Position numbers and translations under genes: made by a program. A model generated the notes under the pieces. It worked only from the letters and a program-made list of their open reading frames with translations. It did no database searches and was not told the DNA's origin. From Aphrocallistes beatrix (Eukaryota; Porifera; Hexactinellida; Sceptrulophora; Aphrocallistidae), in the NCBI GenBank assembly GCA_963281255.1, contig OY725496.1:434001-498000 (forward strand): DNA of 64,000 nucleotides, in the 5' to 3' direction. Of the stretch, positions 31,696-42,417 are shown in pieces. Within the stretch, counting starts at the first letter, position 1. Each line of letters starts with the position of its first letter.

Positions 31696-32496
31696 ATTAA
31701 AAAGTCCAGAGAACATGTTCGTATAGTCCAGAAAACATGTACCCCCGACATTTATGTGCCTGCGGATAAGATTTCACGCCTCTAGAGCTACCGCGATCCG
31801 TCCAACTAACTTACCCGTCCGGCCCAGTTCAGATCGAGTGTATACCACATGGAAGAAAACTGAGTCCGCAGTCCCATAGGACTGACACGTCTTTTTGGTT
31901 GTCTTTTTAGTGAAAAAGTCAATTTGATTCATAACTCTTTGCAATAGTGCGGCAACTATGTGACACAATTTACAATTATCATTATTAAGTATCGTACGTG
32001 TAATTGAACTTTGGAGAAGTTCTAATGTCATCATCTTTCTCTCCAAATCAATGATAATCTAGCTTCATCGATTCCCTTGGCGAAATGATGTCCTTTTTTC
32101 ATCCTTACTCAATAATGAAAACTGATATAATCTGGTAATTTGCACCGAACGACAGAGTAGTTGGATAACACTTCTGGCATCAGGAAAATCTTGCATACAT
32201 GCCAACCGTCCCGGGGTTTTCTTTCACTCTTCTCCTGAGCTAATTTTGACAAGTGTCCCGTTTTTACATGAAATCTCCCCATGTCCGTTTTTTGGGATTC
32301 CGTGTATAATACTTTTCTGATACGTCCCGCTTTTATCATCAGGTTGACATGTATGATCTTGACTAATGGCAAACACGTTAAGCTCGGCAATTCTTTTGAT
32401 GGACTCGTAGAAATTCTGTCGAAGATAACGAGAAAGGTTTATTTTTGCATTCGGGTCAGGAAATCGTCACTGGACATGTTCTCTGGACTTTTCAAT
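31696..32496. mobile_element. 800 bp element with AAAAGTCCAGAGAACATGT inverted ends
   Basis: AAAAGTCCAGAGAACATGT at about 31700 and its complement at about 32474-32492 (22 of 23 over the full ends). A 90-residue minus-strand frame at 31774-32046 has no recognisable domain. 32190-32350 contains CCAACCGTCCCG / TGTCCCGTTTTT words also present at 40910-41105. Confidence 0.6.
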
Positions 32497-32688
32497 ATGT
32501 GAATTTATCATACAGTTTCGAAAAGGCGATATGCAGAAGTAACACCCGTAAAAACCCTAGATCAACCGTTGAAACTAGTTTCCAGCATATTTTTGAGATC
32601 TATTCACTTTATGTACGATACATATATTGTATACATAAATAAATAAATAATTTATCATACAGTTGCGGAAATAAAATATTCGGAATTA

Positions 32689-32902
32689 TGTGTAATTACA
32701 TGTGAAATTACATGTGAAATTACACGTGTAATTACACATGTAATTACACATGTAATTACACATAACACATGTAATTACACATGTAATTACACATGTAATT
32801 ACACGTGTAATTACACATGTAATTACACATGTAATTACACATGTAATTACACATGTAATTACACATGTAATTATACGTGTAATTACACGTGTAATTACAC
32901 AC
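32689..32902. repeat. 12 bp palindromic minisatellite
   Basis: Tandem ACATGTAATTAC units, about 17 copies. Each unit joins two palindromes (ACATGT, GTAATTAC), so the array is self-complementary throughout and yields mirror repeat-peptide frames on the minus strand. Confidence 0.9.
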
Positions 32903-32911
32903 TCTGAGGTA

Positions 32912-33432
32912 TTGAAAAGTCCAGGGAGCATGCTCATTAGGTCGAGAGAGCATGCTCCTTACATTTATACCTTCTTTATGTTCAAAAAAGGTACAAGTAT
33001 TTACTGATTTGAATCTACTACATGTGCCCTAGATACTGTACTTCCCGTACGGAGTATCACCTATAAAAATCCTGATGTAAAATTGGTTTAAATTAGTTCG
33101 AGAAGTTTCATATATTATGTAATAACTTCCTACTATTATAAGTAGGTATGATGCTGGTAACCAATGGAGGAATGGCGGAACTTTCGTCCCCTGAAATGCC
33201 ATTTTCGCACCTAATGATTTCTCAATCAAAATGCCTCATTTTCACCCTTTTTTTCAAACATACTCAATTTCCGTTCCTTACATATTAGTGCCCGTTTATT
33301 TTGGTCTCTAATGAGACAAAAATTCCAGGGACGAAAGTTCTGCTTACCCCAATGGAGTATATAACGAACATGCTCTCTCGACCTAACGAGCATGCTCTCT
33401 CGACTTAACGAGCATGCTCTCTCGACTTTTTA
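32912..33432. mobile_element. Element related to the 31696 element, with 22 bp end repeats
   Basis: Left end AAAAGTCCAGGGAGCATGCTC; right end three 22 bp units of GAGCATGCTCTCTCGAC(C/T)TAAC ending in CTTTTT. The interior (33170-33345) repeats the GGAACTTTCGTCCCCTGAA sequence found at 2370 and 8470. Confidence 0.55.
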
Positions 33433-33570
33433 TTATAAGGTTACTCTATTAATCGTTGCTGCGACTTTAGACCAGGGCTCCATAACTCCATAACTTAAAC
33501 TAGTTTTGCTAAATATGATTACTCTGATACAGTGATACTAAGCCAGGATTTTCAGAGGCCGTTTAATTAA

Positions 33571-33654
33571 CCCGCGGTTGGCTAGGAATGTTGAAAGTGA
33601 AAATGAAAGTGGGGTTTTCTCTATTTATATTTTTGAGAAGTAGCCAGGCGAGGG
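33571..33654. mobile_element. 84 bp piggyBac-like mini-MITE in the left arm
   Basis: CCCGCGGTTGGCTA at one end and the complement of CCCTCGCCTGGCTA at the other, with TTAA immediately outside both. The right arm reads GTTTAAGGCC across the corresponding site, giving an internal empty site. It contains GAAAGTGAAAATGAAAGTG at 33593-33611. Confidence 0.75.
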
Positions 33655-33878
33655 TTAAGGCCACTTCTAAGTGTTTTTAGTATAAAGTTTTTTGCATAGA
33701 ACTGAGAAGTGAATGTGTTAATTAATACTAAAAATTTGGAATTTTTTCATGGAATGTTCTTACATTCCAGTGTTGCTATGGAAACGTGTTTTGGTCAGTT
33801 GGGGCTATATCGAAAACAGCTAGACATTCAAATTTAATCCCATTTGATAGCAAATAGGCTACTTCCTATTAAGCTATA

Positions 33879-34209
33879 CAGTACACCCTCGCTAATCCGA
33901 ACCTCGCTAGTCCGAACCCTCGCTAATCCGAACACTTCATTCTTACAATCCGAACACCCGAAATATAATATTTTTCGCCTCTATGCTATAAATCAACGTT
34001 TATAATATTACACACTTCAATAAGATTGAGAAACCTCATTAAAGAAGTAATTATAACAAAATATTATCCTAATATTCTAACCATTCAAATATTTTATAGT
34101 TAATACCCCATTGAATTAGTGTTATTTCACTAATCGGAACAAATTCACTAATCCGAACGATTTTTTAGATCATTGGCACAGAGCTGTTCGGATTAGCGAG
34201 GGTGTACTG
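33879..34209. mobile_element. 331 bp pogo/Tc1-like MITE in the left arm
   Basis: Perfect inverted ends CAGTACACCCTCGCTAATCC with TA on both sides (33877-33878, 34210-34211). The uninterrupted AGCTATAATACAATTT is present in the other arm, confirming TA duplication. Confidence 0.88.
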
Positions 34210-34894
34210 TAATACAATTTCTATGTCTTAATTCAATAATTTACGAGTTATTAGACAATTTATCATATTGGTCACATTTGGTAATTTGTCGAATATCTCG
34301 TAAACCATTGAATTTAGACACAGAAATTGTATTATAGCTAAATAGGAAGTAGCCTATTTGCTATCAAATGGGATTAAATTTGAATGTCTAGCTATCGCTG
34401 TTTTCAAGATATAGCCCCAACTGACCAAAACACGTTTCCATAGCAACACTGGAATGTAAGAACATTCCATGAAAAAATTCCATTTTTTTTTGGTATTAAC
34501 ACATTCACTTCTCAGTTCTATGCGAAAAAACTTATACTAAAAACACTTAGAAGTGGCCTTAAACGGCCTCTGAAAATCACTAAATTTTACCCAAATATAA
34601 CCTGTTGCGCAATCATTTGATGACTAATCTAAATTTTAACAACGGATATGGGTGCCTTGACACCATATTTATATATGCTGGTAATACATTCCTAAGCTCT
34701 ATTGTGCTTTGTTAATAATTTAAGGCAGCTCATGTATTTCTTCATCCATCTTCTACCGCATCCCTGGTAAGTTACTCTTAGGCCTTATATATAGTAGGCT
34801 ATGCATGGAGATATTGTTATTTCCGAGTTCTGGGCACCCTCCGGTCCCACACTGTCCGGATCTCGGAGGTTCGACTGTATAATATAATTGTTCA

Positions 34895-34911
34895 TCAAAT
34901 ACTGTAATTAG
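34895..34911 (+). promoter_or_regulatory. Conserved array promoter motif (variant)
   Basis: ATCAAATACTGTAATTAG, a variant of the 17 bp near-palindrome CCAAATACTGTAATTGG found before the other array genes. Here it is only about 45 bp from the ATG because a roughly 54 bp stretch is missing. Confidence 0.5.
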
Positions 34912-34955
34912 ATATCTCTCTATAGGCATAATTATTATTGAGTTCTATTGAGTGA

Positions 34956-36170
34956 ATGGCTACGCGTGAAGGTATTGGAGGAGATTTGGAGGGATTGGAT
35001 CGGTTCGATGCTTTGACACAGGAAATAGAAGAGAAGTTCTCTCACTTCTATTCTCTCCTCGAAACACGAAGAGTGTCTCTTCTTGAGAGAGTAAAGAAGA
35101 TGAGAGAACTCTACCAGCAGCATCAGGAACTGTCCGAAGCAATAAAAGAGGTGGAAGAGATCAGAAGAGCAACCAATAAAATGTTAAAGATGAATTTGAC
35201 TGCAAAGAAGAAGGAAAATACAATTAAAATGTGGGATGATGAGATTGAAGAGTTGACTGGAAGAAAAACGGATTTAGATCAGGTTTCTACTCTAAAGTTT
35301 GTCGTAAATAGTGAAGAGTTCTCTGATTGTGTAAAGAGAATGCATTTGAGAGAAATAGAAGCAGTGGAGTATTGCAAGAGAAGAGAACCTCTTGTCATGA
35401 AGGGGAAGAGAGGATTTGGTGAAGGAGAATTTACTGGTCCACAAGGTATATCTATTGACGATGCGAGTAACGAAGTGTTTGTTGCTGACTACTATAGGGC
35501 CTTAGTAGTTGTCTATTCTTCTGAAGGAGATTCTATGAGAAAATTAGGAGAAAAACGGTTAAATGGACCATCTCGCATCTGTCTATCTGGAGATTTCATA
35601 TTTATCTCAAGTTTATCAAGTTCAGTAATTTCCAAGTTTGCTAAAACTGGAGAGTTTGTGAAGAGTACTAGCTTAGAAGGTGAGAATGCTATTCAGCTTA
35701 AGAGTCCAAGAGGTCTGTGCATACATAATGAATTTGTGTATATTTGTAATTTTGGACATGACAGAATCGAAGCACTGAAACTAGATCTGACATTTGTTAA
35801 GAATTTCGGAGAAGACAAACTAGAATATCCAGAAGATATCAAAGTATTCAAAAATCAGATATTTGTTCTCGTTCAGCATAATAGTACAATTCACACATTC
35901 AATACAGAACACAATTATCTCCGTTCTATCCATTTCACAGGGCTACAGAGTAAGATATCTAACGCTTACTTCTTCACAATTGACAATAAGGGTAACTTTA
36001 TAGTTAGTGACTATAAAGCTGGTTGTTTGAAAGTATTCAATCCTTCAGGAGAATGTGTAGAGACACTGGGAGAAGGATTTCTATTTCTACCTAGAGGTGT
36101 CGCGCTGGATAATCAACAGCGTATTGTCGTTGTTAACGAACTGAATGACAAATGCTTCCAAATTTACTGA
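34956..36170 (+). CDS. Coiled-coil/NHL six-blade propeller protein, array member 1
   Basis: 404 residues, intronless. Residues 12-115 are heptad-rich coiled coil; about 150-404 form six NHL-type blades, the last ending CFQIY. There is no RING, B-box, signal peptide or membrane span, so it resembles the coil plus propeller half of a TRIM-NHL protein. The coil is mosaic: AIKEVEEI as in member 2, then RRATNKMLKMNL and EIEELTGRK as in members 4-7, with a switch near residue 68. Distinct loop residues: PQG and DYYRA (blade 1), PSRI (blade 2), NFGHDR (blade 3), SDYKAG (blade 5). TRIM-NHL propellers bind RNA or protein on one face; the ligand here is unknown. Confidence 0.88.
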   Translation: MATREGIGGDLEGLDRFDALTQEIEEKFSHFYSLLETRRVSLLERVKKMRELYQQHQELSEAIKEVEEIRRATNKMLKMNLTAKKKENTIKMWDDEIEELTGRKTDLDQVSTLKFVVNSEEFSDCVKRMHLREIEAVEYCKRREPLVMKGKRGFGEGEFTGPQGISIDDASNEVFVADYYRALVVVYSSEGDSMRKLGEKRLNGPSRICLSGDFIFISSLSSSVISKFAKTGEFVKSTSLEGENAIQLKSPRGLCIHNEFVYICNFGHDRIEALKLDLTFVKNFGEDKLEYPEDIKVFKNQIFVLVQHNSTIHTFNTEHNYLRSIHFTGLQSKISNAYFFTIDNKGNFIVSDYKAGCLKVFNPSGECVETLGEGFLFLPRGVALDNQQRIVVVNELNDKCFQIY

Positions 36171-36310
36171 TTTATTCTTAACATTCTTTGTTTGTTTTAT
36201 TTTCTTAGTGTGATATCCTCCCAAACCTTAATTTATATCTTTGATTTGTGGTTTGCTATTCTAACTTTTTTTGACTTGTTTTTTTGCAAAAAAAAGTATC
36301 TCTACTCCAT

Positions 36311-36907
36311 AGCCCTCTGTATATAATGCCATCTGAATCTCAAAAATGGACCAGGGATGCGGTCGAAGATGTATTATTGTAAACCCAAAATTAAATTCAT
36401 CAACTTTAACCCACGCTTGCCACAGGAATGTGTTGCGTCATTTCCGGTTTAAGCCATTTTCAATGGAGAAGCCATATAAGTTTTCTCGGTCGGATGGGAT
36501 GGGACCATGTTTTATCGGGCCGTATACAGTCTTCATGTGAATGGGACAGTGACTGACGAGACCAACTCTTTTCTATAGTATACTATTTATTATTTAAAGT
36601 GTTTTCTTTCGAAGTATGTCTACAACCAATAGTATAATGTAATTCAATTAATACTATGTACGTATGTAATATATAAGAGTATTTGATATGAAATCAAATA
36701 AAGACAATATCAATATTGTATGAATGATAGTGAAATAAATTAATTCGACCATAATAACCCTCTGTAAACATACAGAATGCTATGATTTGACTTATTAATC
36801 TATTATAATAAATAAAATGATCGCTCATCGTACTTTAGTATTCCATCTTCGACCGCATCCCTGGTCCATATTTGAGATTTAGATGGCAGGCCTTATATGC
36901 AGAGGGA
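36311..36907. mobile_element. Inverted-repeat element of about 600 bp
   Basis: AGCCCTCTGTATATAATGCC... at 36311-36371 pairs with 36844-36907, including GACCAGGGATGCGGTCGAAG and its complement. No target duplication identified. A 64-residue frame starting at 36346 has no recognisable domain. Confidence 0.7.
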
Positions 36908-37129
36908 TATGCTCTATTCCTATTTCAAATTTAGTTCGCTAACTGGTCTCCAATCAGTGTTCTCTCTAATAAAGGATCCGTAACGTTAATTTAATTTCTG
37001 TGATGACACTTCCGGTAATATATAAATCCGTGTTCAGATTCCATGCTATACCATACAACATGATTGTCAAGGGTCGTGACTAGAACTTCCACCTTTATTT
37101 CTCTTCACTGTACTGAGCACTAGCATAGC

Positions 37130-37330
37130 ACTAGTACATTCCTTTTAGAGTGGTTGGAGGATGGGAAAGTCTGTTGCTGATGTTCTTCCTACAGGTATAC
37201 CACAGGTTGACGAAGGAGACACATCAGTGATCCATCTACGAGGAAAGAGCCGTTTACTCTTTTAAGCGGACAAGCGGGACCGCGTATGAGTAGAAAAGTA
37301 TGGTATTGGACAGAGTATTAAGGGAGCGCA
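37130..37330. repeat. Array spacer block W, copy 1
   Basis: CTAGTACATTCCTTTTA to GGTATTGGACAG; repeated at about 42775-42890 and 50365-50560. Confidence 0.6.
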
Positions 37331-37689
37331 CTCCTTTTAATAAGCTTGTTTCGTAATTTCCCATAACTATTTTTGCGACGTTTCCTATTAAAGTTAGATG
37401 GGGTATATTTAAATTAGAAAGTGACCTTAAGAACGGAACATATCACATACTCGTATTCAAAACTTCAATTTTTCCATTCTTGTTCTAATTTTAGCTGGAG
37501 CGTGCTCCTAATTTTGAGGAGCACTTAATGCTTTGCTATTGGATTCCTACACGTATACTCTATTGTATTAGATGTCCGGAGTTCCTACATTATTGACAAT
37601 TTACTACAAAAGGACGCTGAATATTCTGAGGGAACCAAACACTGATTTGAGGCGCACTAATCTGTCGTGAGACACATGTAGAGAACCAC

Positions 37690-38130
37690 TGCGGTATGGT
37701 ATTGTCTGTCAGAGTTCTACAGTATGGACAGTGCAGACGTGGAGAGGTTCAGTGTCATGGCGCATTAAGTCCAAGTCTCACAACAGCTGTCCTCGCACCA
37801 CTTCTCTCCTGTGTGTGATGTCTCTGTCTGTACTCCTGACAGAGATGTGTCTACACACTGGACCAATCCAAGACTCTCCGCGATGTGTCGTGAAGGCAGT
37901 GAAGCGAGACAGGATGGAGAACTGTACTTCCTACCTAGCAAGACTACACCGCAGACTCTGATTCAGATACGGATTCTGTGGAAACCCCTGAGGTGCTGAT
38001 GATTACGAGGTGATATAGAAGAGTAGTTTTCTGGTGGGAGAGAACTGGAGTGAGAATAAATATACTTTGAATATTTACACATTATCTTTTCATTACATCA
38101 TCGATGATCTTTATGTTCTAATAGTCCTTA
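37690..38130 (+). pseudogene. Array spacer block X, copy 1: possible dead exon
   Basis: A 440 bp block repeated at 43365 and 50955. It is GC-richer than its surroundings. It starts with a short frame (MDSADVERFSVMAH, then stop), followed in another frame by CDVSVCTPDRDVSTHWTNPR. An acidic stretch best seen in the second copy (DSEPDSAEGDEDDY) follows. No frame is open through all copies, so a decayed gene fragment is more likely than a gene. No homologue recognised. Confidence 0.4.
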
Positions 38131-38149
38131 TAACCTGTGAATTAAATTT

Positions 38150-38440
38150 CCGTTAAGGCTGGGAAATCCGTAAAATTTCTGCTTTTGACTTTGGCGAAGA
38201 GAGACAAGTTTTCATTTGGAATTTTCTGGTATGTTAGAGGGAGTACTTAGGATCAGGGGTCTGCAATCCCGGTCAGCAGCTTTCACACTTTTTCACGCTT
38301 CTCTCTTAAGCTAGCATCTCCTCCTCCCTACCTCATACCGACCACAGAAAAGGTTCCCGCTGGCCAGATGGACGAGTTCCTCTTGGGCGTTAGGTTTACT
38401 GTTTTTTTGCGGTGGACGGAGGCTCTTCCCTAAGAAACTC
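38150..38440. repeat. Array spacer block Y, copy 1 (type 2)
   Basis: GACTTTGGCGAAGAG to GGACGGAGGCTC; repeated at 43820-44095, 51405-51690 and 51720-51925. This copy has the TTAGAGGGAGTACTTAGGAT form. Confidence 0.65.
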
Positions 38441-38699
38441 ATATTTTTCGTTCTAACTGTAATTACTGATATGAACCATATTTTTCACCAACTTAATGAT
38501 AAATCAGATGGAACTGGTAATGGGCAAGGAAAGGGAAGCCCTACCCCCATATTATTGGGTTGAGGTCTTTCGCATGTATCGCACACTCGTTACGCCTCTT
38601 CTTACGGATATGCATATATCTCAAAGGTTAATTTTTTCCCGCTTAGTTGTTGTGGTGTTAAACTCGATCAAAGTGATTGCAGTGGAGTCTCGGAATAAC

Positions 38700-38850
38700 G
38701 TACACATTGGGGACATGGCTTTTGTCTGTTCTATAGGGATGACGTTTCTCGGAGACTATTTATGAATTTGTTGCTTTTCTAGAGGTTTATTGGTTGTAGC
38801 AAGTTGTCCGCTTTTCAGAGTCCATTTGGTAGATTCCACTGCACATAATT
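38700..38850. repeat. Array spacer block Z, copy 1
   Basis: GGGGACATGGCTTTTGTCTG onwards; repeated at 44405-44530 and 51945-52080. Confidence 0.65.
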
Positions 38851-38885
38851 ATTACTACAATCTACTGACTATAATATAATATTCA

Positions 38886-38902
38886 CCAAATACTGTAATT
38901 GG
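38886..38902 (+). promoter_or_regulatory. Conserved array promoter motif
   Basis: CCAAATACTGTAATTGG, an imperfect palindrome (14 of 17 self-complementary positions), ending 98 bp before the ATG and followed by GATATCTCTTTAGAC and CATCTCAGCTAGATATG. Confidence 0.6.
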
Positions 38903-39000
38903 ATATCTCTTTAGACATTATTAAGAATAATAATTCATATTTAATTACATCTCAGCTAGATATGTACACATTATAATTATTATTGAGTTCTATTGAGTGA

Positions 39001-40212
39001 ATGGCTACGCGTGAAGGTATTGGAGGAGGTTTGGAGGGATTGGATCGGTTCGATGCTTTGACACAGGAAAAAGAAGAGAAGTTCTCTCACTTCCATTCTC
39101 TCCTCGAAACACGAAGAGTGTCTCTTCTTGAGAGAGTGAAGAAGATGAGAGAACTCTACCAGCAACATCAGGAACTGTCCGAAGCAATAAAAGAGGTGGA
39201 AGAGATTAAAGAATCGATACGAAAGGTGAAGTCTAACTTGATTACAAGAGATAGAGATGACAATATTAAACTTTGGGATGATAAAACGGCAGAATTGAAA
39301 CAAAATAAATCGAATTTAAATCAAGTTTATACTCTGAAGTTTGTCGTAAATAGTGAAGAATGTTCTGATTGTGTAATGAGAATACATTTGAGAGAAATAG
39401 AAGCAGTGGAAAATAGTAAGAGAAGAGAACCTCTCGTCATGAAGGTTAAGAGAGGATACGGTGATGGTGAAATAATTACTCCTTATGGTATATCTATTGA
39501 TGATACAAGAAACGAAGTGTTTGTTGCCGATTACATTAAGAACTTAGTATGTGTCTATTCTTCCGAAGGAGATTTTATTCGAAAATTTGGAGAAGATTGG
39601 TTGAATGGGTCTTATGGTATCTGTCTATCTGGAGAATTCTTATTTGTCTCAAGTCCATCAAGTTCAGTAATTTCCAAGTTTGCTAAAAGTGGAGAGTTTG
39701 TGAAGAGTACTAGCTTAGAAGGTGAGAATGCTATTCAGCTCAAAAGTCCAAGAGGTCTGTGTGTACATAATGAATTTGTGTATATTTGTAATTTTGGACA
39801 TGACAGAATCGAAGTGTTAAAACTAGATCTAACATTTGCTAAGAATTTCGGAAAATACAAACTAAAATATCCAGAAGATGTCAAAATATTCCAAAATCAG
39901 ATATTTATTCTCGTTCTGCTTAATAGTACAATTCACACATTCAATACAGAACACAATTATCTCCGTTCTATCCATTTCACAGGACTACAGAGTCAGATAT
40001 TTCACGCTTCCTTCTTTACAATTGACAATAAGGGTAACTTTATAGTTAGTGACAGAAATGCTGGTTGTTTGAAAGTATTCAATCCTTCAGGAGAATGTGT
40101 AGAGACACTAGGAGAAGGATTTCTATTTCTACCTAGAGGTGTCGCTATGGACTATCAACAGCGTAGTGTCGTTGTTAATGAGCTGAATTACAAATGCTTC
40201 CAAATTTATTGA
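39001..40212 (+). CDS. Coiled-coil/NHL six-blade propeller protein, array member 2
   Basis: 403 residues, intronless. The first 60 residues match the other members almost exactly. The second half of the coil is the A version (IKESIRKVKSNLITRDRDDN, KTAELKQNKSNLNQ), otherwise found only in the inverted member 8. Blade-loop residues peculiar to it: PYG and DYIKN (blade 1), SYGI and SSPSS (blade 2), GKYKLKYPED (blade 4), FHASFF and SDRNAG (blade 5). One residue shorter than the B-type members, the difference lying in the coil. No catalytic motif. Likely cytoplasmic and self-associating through the coil (inference). Confidence 0.88.
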   Translation: MATREGIGGGLEGLDRFDALTQEKEEKFSHFHSLLETRRVSLLERVKKMRELYQQHQELSEAIKEVEEIKESIRKVKSNLITRDRDDNIKLWDDKTAELKQNKSNLNQVYTLKFVVNSEECSDCVMRIHLREIEAVENSKRREPLVMKVKRGYGDGEIITPYGISIDDTRNEVFVADYIKNLVCVYSSEGDFIRKFGEDWLNGSYGICLSGEFLFVSSPSSSVISKFAKSGEFVKSTSLEGENAIQLKSPRGLCVHNEFVYICNFGHDRIEVLKLDLTFAKNFGKYKLKYPEDVKIFQNQIFILVLLNSTIHTFNTEHNYLRSIHFTGLQSQIFHASFFTIDNKGNFIVSDRNAGCLKVFNPSGECVETLGEGFLFLPRGVAMDYQQRSVVVNELNYKCFQIY

Positions 40213-41139
40213 ATTATTTTATTACATTCTTCATAAATTAGTTCCTCATATTTTTATTTTTATCATATCTTATTTTCTTATTGTGATATCCTCTCCAAAC
40301 CTTAATTTTATGCTAGAATGGTTATTAACTATTTTGTTGCGATCAAGTTTGAGTTTTTTAAACATTTTAGTTCAGGGGTTTTGCTTATATCCTAGTTTCA
40401 TGTTCTAAGGACCTAGATATATGTAATTGAATATAGTTGGGTTTCATCTGAAATAACTCAGATTCGAGTTCGTATTGGAATATTTTGAGAATAATTCATT
40501 TCTTATCAAAGCGTTTTTTTGAAAAATCTTTTTCACACTCCCGCCTTAGGCCAGGGCATTAAAGGAGCTCCTTTCACTTGTTTGTTGCAGAAGGTGGAGT
40601 GCACTCCATTTCATAGAGATTGTTCACACAATTTGCCCAGGTGTCCTCTATGTTCACGCACTTAAAAGAAATGTAGACAAAATTTATATTCGAAAGTTGA
40701 CTTTTGAAAAGAATGACACTCGAATAGTAATTACTTGCTATTCAAATCTTCCACTTTTCCATTTTTGTTGAGAATTTTAGAAAAATTATAATAACCTATA
40801 ATTTTTGGATGCAATTTTCTCGAAAAGTATTTTTAATGATAATTCATGATATGAACCATATGTTTCCCCAAAAGTTGATGATAAACAAGAATGGTATAGG
40901 TGTAGAAACCATACATCCCAACTTGAGCCATGAAAAAACTGGTCGCGGCGTTGAATTTCGCGTGACATGGCGGGACGCAATATAAAAGAATTATACATGA
41001 AATTCAAAAGGCGGGACATAATGGAGAAATTAATTGTTCAAAACTGGACACTTGTGAAAACTAACTCAATAAAAAGAGTTAAAAAACGGGACAGTTGGCA
41101 TCAAAGAATTATCTAGAAGCGCGAGACGCTCCTTTAGGC
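40213..41139. other. Intergenic DNA before the truncated member
   Basis: 3' flank of member 2, then a decayed element at about 40895-41105 (CATCCCAACTTGAGCC ... ACGGGACAGTTGGCATC). The expected first half of the next array gene is absent here. Confidence 0.45.
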
Positions 41140-41683
41140 ATCCTTACTATTAAAACTCGATTAATATTTGTATATATATATATATATATGTTACGAATTG
41201 ATTGAAGAAACTGCCAGGCGCAGAAAGCTGATTTTTGGCATGTGGGAGTCTTTTGGCTATGGCTCCAGTAAGTTCTGAGCTCAGACGAAAATGTCGACTC
41301 ATCATGGAATTATGACGTCATTGTCACATTTTAAAAAGTTAAGCAACACAGTTATTCGGGCATAACTCAGCCATTATAGGAGATAGAAGGCTGAAATTTT
41401 AATAGAATCTGTATACTAACACGTCTCACATATGATGCAACTATCATCAAAAAATGATGACTCATCACTTTGTTATGACGTCATCATTACGCATCAAAAA
41501 AAATTTTATTCACAAATTTGGTGATTTTTCGAGTTTAATCGATTAGCACAGTAGGACAGACATATTTAGAGATGTTATCTCCCTTATAATTAACCATTGT
41601 GACTTCAGGCGACCAAAGGGAGCCTCCGGCGGACACAAAGTGTCCGCCAGCCGTGCAGCGCAAGCAAGCGCGAAGCGCGCTTG
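41140..41683 (-). mobile_element. Repeat family A copy 2, at the breakpoint of array member 3
   Basis: Full copy on the minus strand from ATCCTTACTATTAAAACTCG to AAGCGCGCTTG. Carries TGACGTCA twice and TGAGTCA. It lies directly upstream of the surviving part of the NHL gene. Confidence 0.85.
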
Positions 41684-41700
41684 TATGATTTTAAACCCGA

Positions 41701-42417
41701 ATGTGTTTTGAGCGTGAAATTTATTTTAAAATTTTTATTATTACCCGATTTCTTCTTCTGAATTCTTCTGAAGGAGATTTTATAAGAGAATTTGGAAAAG
41801 AACAGTTGAAAGGACCTTGTAGTATCTGTCTATCTGAGGAATTCATATTTGTTTCAAGTACATCAAGTTCTGTAATTTCCAAGTTCACTAAAACTGGAGA
41901 GTTTGTGAAGTGTACTAGCTTAGAAGGTGAGAATGCTATTCAGCTTAAGAATCCAAGAGGTCTGTGCGTACATAATGAATTTGTGTATATTTGTAATAAT
42001 GGACATAACAGAATCGAAGTATTGAAACTAGATCTGACATTTGTTCAGATTTTCGGTGGAGACAAACTAAAATATCCTGAAGGACTTAAACTATTCAAAA
42101 ATCAGATCTTTGTTCTCGTTCAGCTTAATAGTACAATTCACACATTCAATACAGAACACAATTATCTCCGTTCTATCCATTTCACAGGACTACAGAGTCA
42201 GATATCTCAGGCTTTGTTCTTCACAATTGACAATGAAGGTAACTTTATAGTTAGTGACTATGAAGTTGGTTGTTTGAAAGTATTCAATCCTTCAGGAGAA
42301 TGCGTAGAGACACTAGGAGAAGGATTTCTAATTCTACCTCGAGGTGTCGCTATGGATAATCAACAACGTATTGTCGTTATTAACCAGCTGAATTACAATT
42401 GCTATCAAATTTACTGA
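41701..42417 (+). pseudogene. Coiled-coil/NHL array member 3, 5'-truncated
   Basis: Homology to the array proteins starts at about 41757 (SSEGDFIREFG, end of blade 1) and runs to the normal stop; the coil and most of blade 1 are gone. The open frame begins at an ATG at 41701 in DNA next to the family A copy, giving a chimeric hydrophobic leader (IYFKIFIITRFLLL) of non-array origin. Blades 2-6 are intact, with no stops and their own loop residues (PCSI, NNGHNR, SDYEVG). So decay is recent, or the remainder is still used as a donor for gene conversion. Most likely a pseudogene. Confidence 0.75.

Larger units (their letters stand above)
33547..34578. mobile_element. Long fold-back (hairpin) element
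   Basis: Arms of about 300 bp pair from GATTTTCAGAGGCCGTTTAA (33547) with its complement ending 34578. The centre is near 34267-34282. The left arm is longer because two smaller elements are inserted in it (33571-33654 and 33879-34209). Homology to the 16216 element continues beyond the right arm to about 34810. Confidence 0.8.

Noticed and set aside
31774..32046. 90-residue minus-strand frame as a gene
   Set aside because: It lies inside an inverted-repeat element, has no recognisable domain and no supporting copy.
32689..32902. CRISPR array
   Set aside because: Units are contiguous 12 bp tandem repeats without spacers, in a eukaryotic context.
32686..32953. Minus-strand repeat-peptide frames (CNYMCNYM pattern)
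   Set aside because: They read through the 12 bp palindromic array and have no gene context.
34935..35142. Antisense 60-residue frames opposite each NHL gene start (also at 39005, 44666, 48735, 52211, 60134, 63751)
   Set aside because: They recur only because the sense N-terminus is conserved; the antisense frames have no independent support.
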